From: Gammaproteobacteria bacterium
GTDB taxonomy: Bacteria; Pseudomonadota; Gammaproteobacteria; Chromatiales; Chromatiaceae
Reading direction: 5' to 3'
Assembly (NCBI GenBank): GCA_008080925.1
Contig: VMDJ01000014.1
Location: forward strand, 1 to 6,322
Length of the DNA: 6,322 bases
A program made the position numbers and the translations under genes. Under the pieces are notes generated by a model. The model was not told where the DNA came from, ran no database searches, and was given only the letters and a program-made list of their open reading frames with translations. Below are positions 5,313 through 6,322 of this stretch, in pieces (positions within the stretch are counted from its first letter, which is position 1; each line of letters opens with the position of its first letter).

Positions 5313-6322
5313 ATGACGCCAATTCAAAAGCTACTCGCTGGAGCTGTTCTTTCAGTAGTTGCTCTGTCTGTTCAAGCTGCCACTTTCAAAGTGGAAGATA
5401 TTCGTGTTGAAGGGTTGCAGCGCATTACAGCTGGTACCGTATTTAACTACCTTCCAGTTAAGCCGGGGCAGACAATCGACGAGGCTGAAACAGCTGGTAT
5501 CGTGCGTGAGTTATTCAAAACAGGTTTCTTTAAAGATGTTCGTTTAGAGCGCCAAGGCGATGTGTTAATTGTGTCTGTGGATGAACGTCCTGCGATTGCA
5601 GAACTGACATTCAGTGGTAACAAGTCGATTCCTGAAGAAGCGCTGCGTGAAGGCTTGAAAGATGCAGGCTTGGCTGAAGGTCGTACTTTTGATCAATCAG
5701 TACTCGATAACATTCAGCAAGAATTGGAGCGTCAGTTCTTTAATCAAGGGAAGTATTCGGTAACGGTTGAAACTGTCGTAACCCCCCTTGAGCGTAACCG
5801 AGTAGGTATCGCTATCGATATCGTTGAGGGTGATACTGCTCGAATTAAACAAATTAACATCGTGGGCAATCAAGCGTTTGATGAAGAAGATCTTCTCGAT
5901 ATGTTTGATTCTAAGGCGGGTAGTTGGACAGCCTGGCTGACTAACGAAGATCAGTATTCACGCCCCAAGCTATCAGGCGATTTGAGGAAATTGAATGCGT
6001 TTTATAAGGATCGTGGTTATGCAAAATTTGAGATTGCTTCTAGTCAAGTTTCAATCAGTCCTGATAAGAAAGACATCTTTATCACTATCAATATAAACGA
6101 AGGTGAAATCTATAAACTAATCGATATCCAAATTGCGGGTGATTTGATTGGCGAACCAGATGAATATTTTCCCCTTATAAAGCTAAAGCGTGGGGAGCAT
6201 TTTGATCGAAAAGAAATCGTGGCAAGTAGCGATAGAATTTCAGCTTTGCTGTCTGATAAGGGTTATCCGTTTGCTAACGTTAATGCGATACCAGATTTCA
6301 AAGAGGATAGTAAAGAAGTTTT
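5313..6322 (+). CDS. bamA: BamA outer-membrane protein assembly factor, N-terminal part, 3' end outside window
   Basis: BamA is the essential Omp85-family core of the BAM complex, folding beta-barrel proteins into the outer membrane. The frame stays open from ATG 5313 to the right edge: 336 codons plus two bases. GAAGG at 5303-5307 is 5 nt upstream. A Sec signal peptide is clear: Lys6, a hydrophobic core at about 7-20, and VQA before a likely cut after Ala22 (or Ala23). Then come POTRA 1 (about 24-92, starting FKVEDIRVEGLQRI), POTRA 2 (93-173, with FSGNKSIPEE), POTRA 3 (176-264, with INIVGNQAF and YKDRGYAKFEI) and most of POTRA 4 (267 onward). POTRA 5 and the C-terminal 16-strand barrel lie outside. 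The fragment aligns with E. coli and Pseudomonas BamA without obvious gaps beyond a few residues. Confidence 0.97.
   Translation, partial: MTPIQKLLAGAVLSVVALSVQAATFKVEDIRVEGLQRITAGTVFNYLPVKPGQTIDEAETAGIVRELFKTGFFKDVRLERQGDVLIVSVDERPAIAELTFSGNKSIPEEALREGLKDAGLAEGRTFDQSVLDNIQQELERQFFNQGKYSVTVETVVTPLERNRVGIAIDIVEGDTARIKQINIVGNQAFDEEDLLDMFDSKAGSWTAWLTNEDQYSRPKLSGDLRKLNAFYKDRGYAKFEIASSQVSISPDKKDIFITININEGEIYKLIDIQIAGDLIGEPDEYFPLIKLKRGEHFDRKEIVASSDRISALLSDKGYPFANVNAIPDFKEDSKEV

Noticed and set aside
5359..5547. Plus-strand open frame of 62 codons near 5359
   Set aside because: It is an out-of-frame shadow inside bamA. The real frame starts at 5313 and has a signal peptide and POTRA domains.
1..6322. 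Search for an accessory or novel system (mobile element, CRISPR, defence, toxin-antitoxin, tRNA)
   Set aside because: Every stretch except short spacers is filled by intact housekeeping genes in their usual order. No direct repeats, terminal inverted repeats, integrase-like genes or tRNA-like folds were seen.

Overview
The window holds part of the conserved pyrH-frr-uppS-cdsA-dxr-rseP-bamA cluster of a gammaproteobacterium. Seven genes lie on the + strand with almost no space between them: the 3' part of pyrH, complete frr, uppS, cdsA, dxr and rseP, and the first 336 codons of bamA, which runs off the right edge. The gene order is shared by gamma- and betaproteobacteria. The proteins, especially the BamA POTRA region, resemble those of Pseudomonas and Oceanospirillales-type gammaproteobacteria as I remember them. 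I cannot name a genus. I see no mobile element, CRISPR array, tRNA, rRNA or phage gene, and no convincing minus-strand gene.

Layout: positions 1-1050 carry pyrH (UMP kinase) and frr (ribosome recycling factor). A hairpin with a T tract at 1071-1097 looks like an intrinsic terminator or attenuator. From 1114 to 3817 come uppS, cdsA and dxr. The uppS-cdsA gap is 2 nt, and the cdsA stop and dxr GTG start overlap in GTGA. A sigma-E-like promoter candidate sits at the dxr/rseP junction (3799-3826). rseP occupies 3833-5194. The only sizeable gap, 5195-5312, contains two hairpins and a perfect TATAAT box in front of bamA.

How the genes work together: this is an envelope-biogenesis cluster behind a growth-linked pair. 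Dxr commits carbon to the MEP isoprenoid pathway. UppS turns its products into the C55 lipid carrier for peptidoglycan and O-antigen. CdsA makes CDP-diacylglycerol for phospholipids. RseP is the intramembrane protease that releases sigma-E under envelope stress, and BamA inserts outer-membrane proteins. PyrH supplies UDP/UTP, and Frr recycles ribosomes.

All catalytic motifs I checked are intact and protein lengths are normal, so this is a housekeeping region and I found no undescribed system. The points worth checking are regulatory: the sigma-E-like promoter whose predicted start falls on or next to the rseP AUG, the terminator inside the gene cluster before uppS, and the structured bamA leader.
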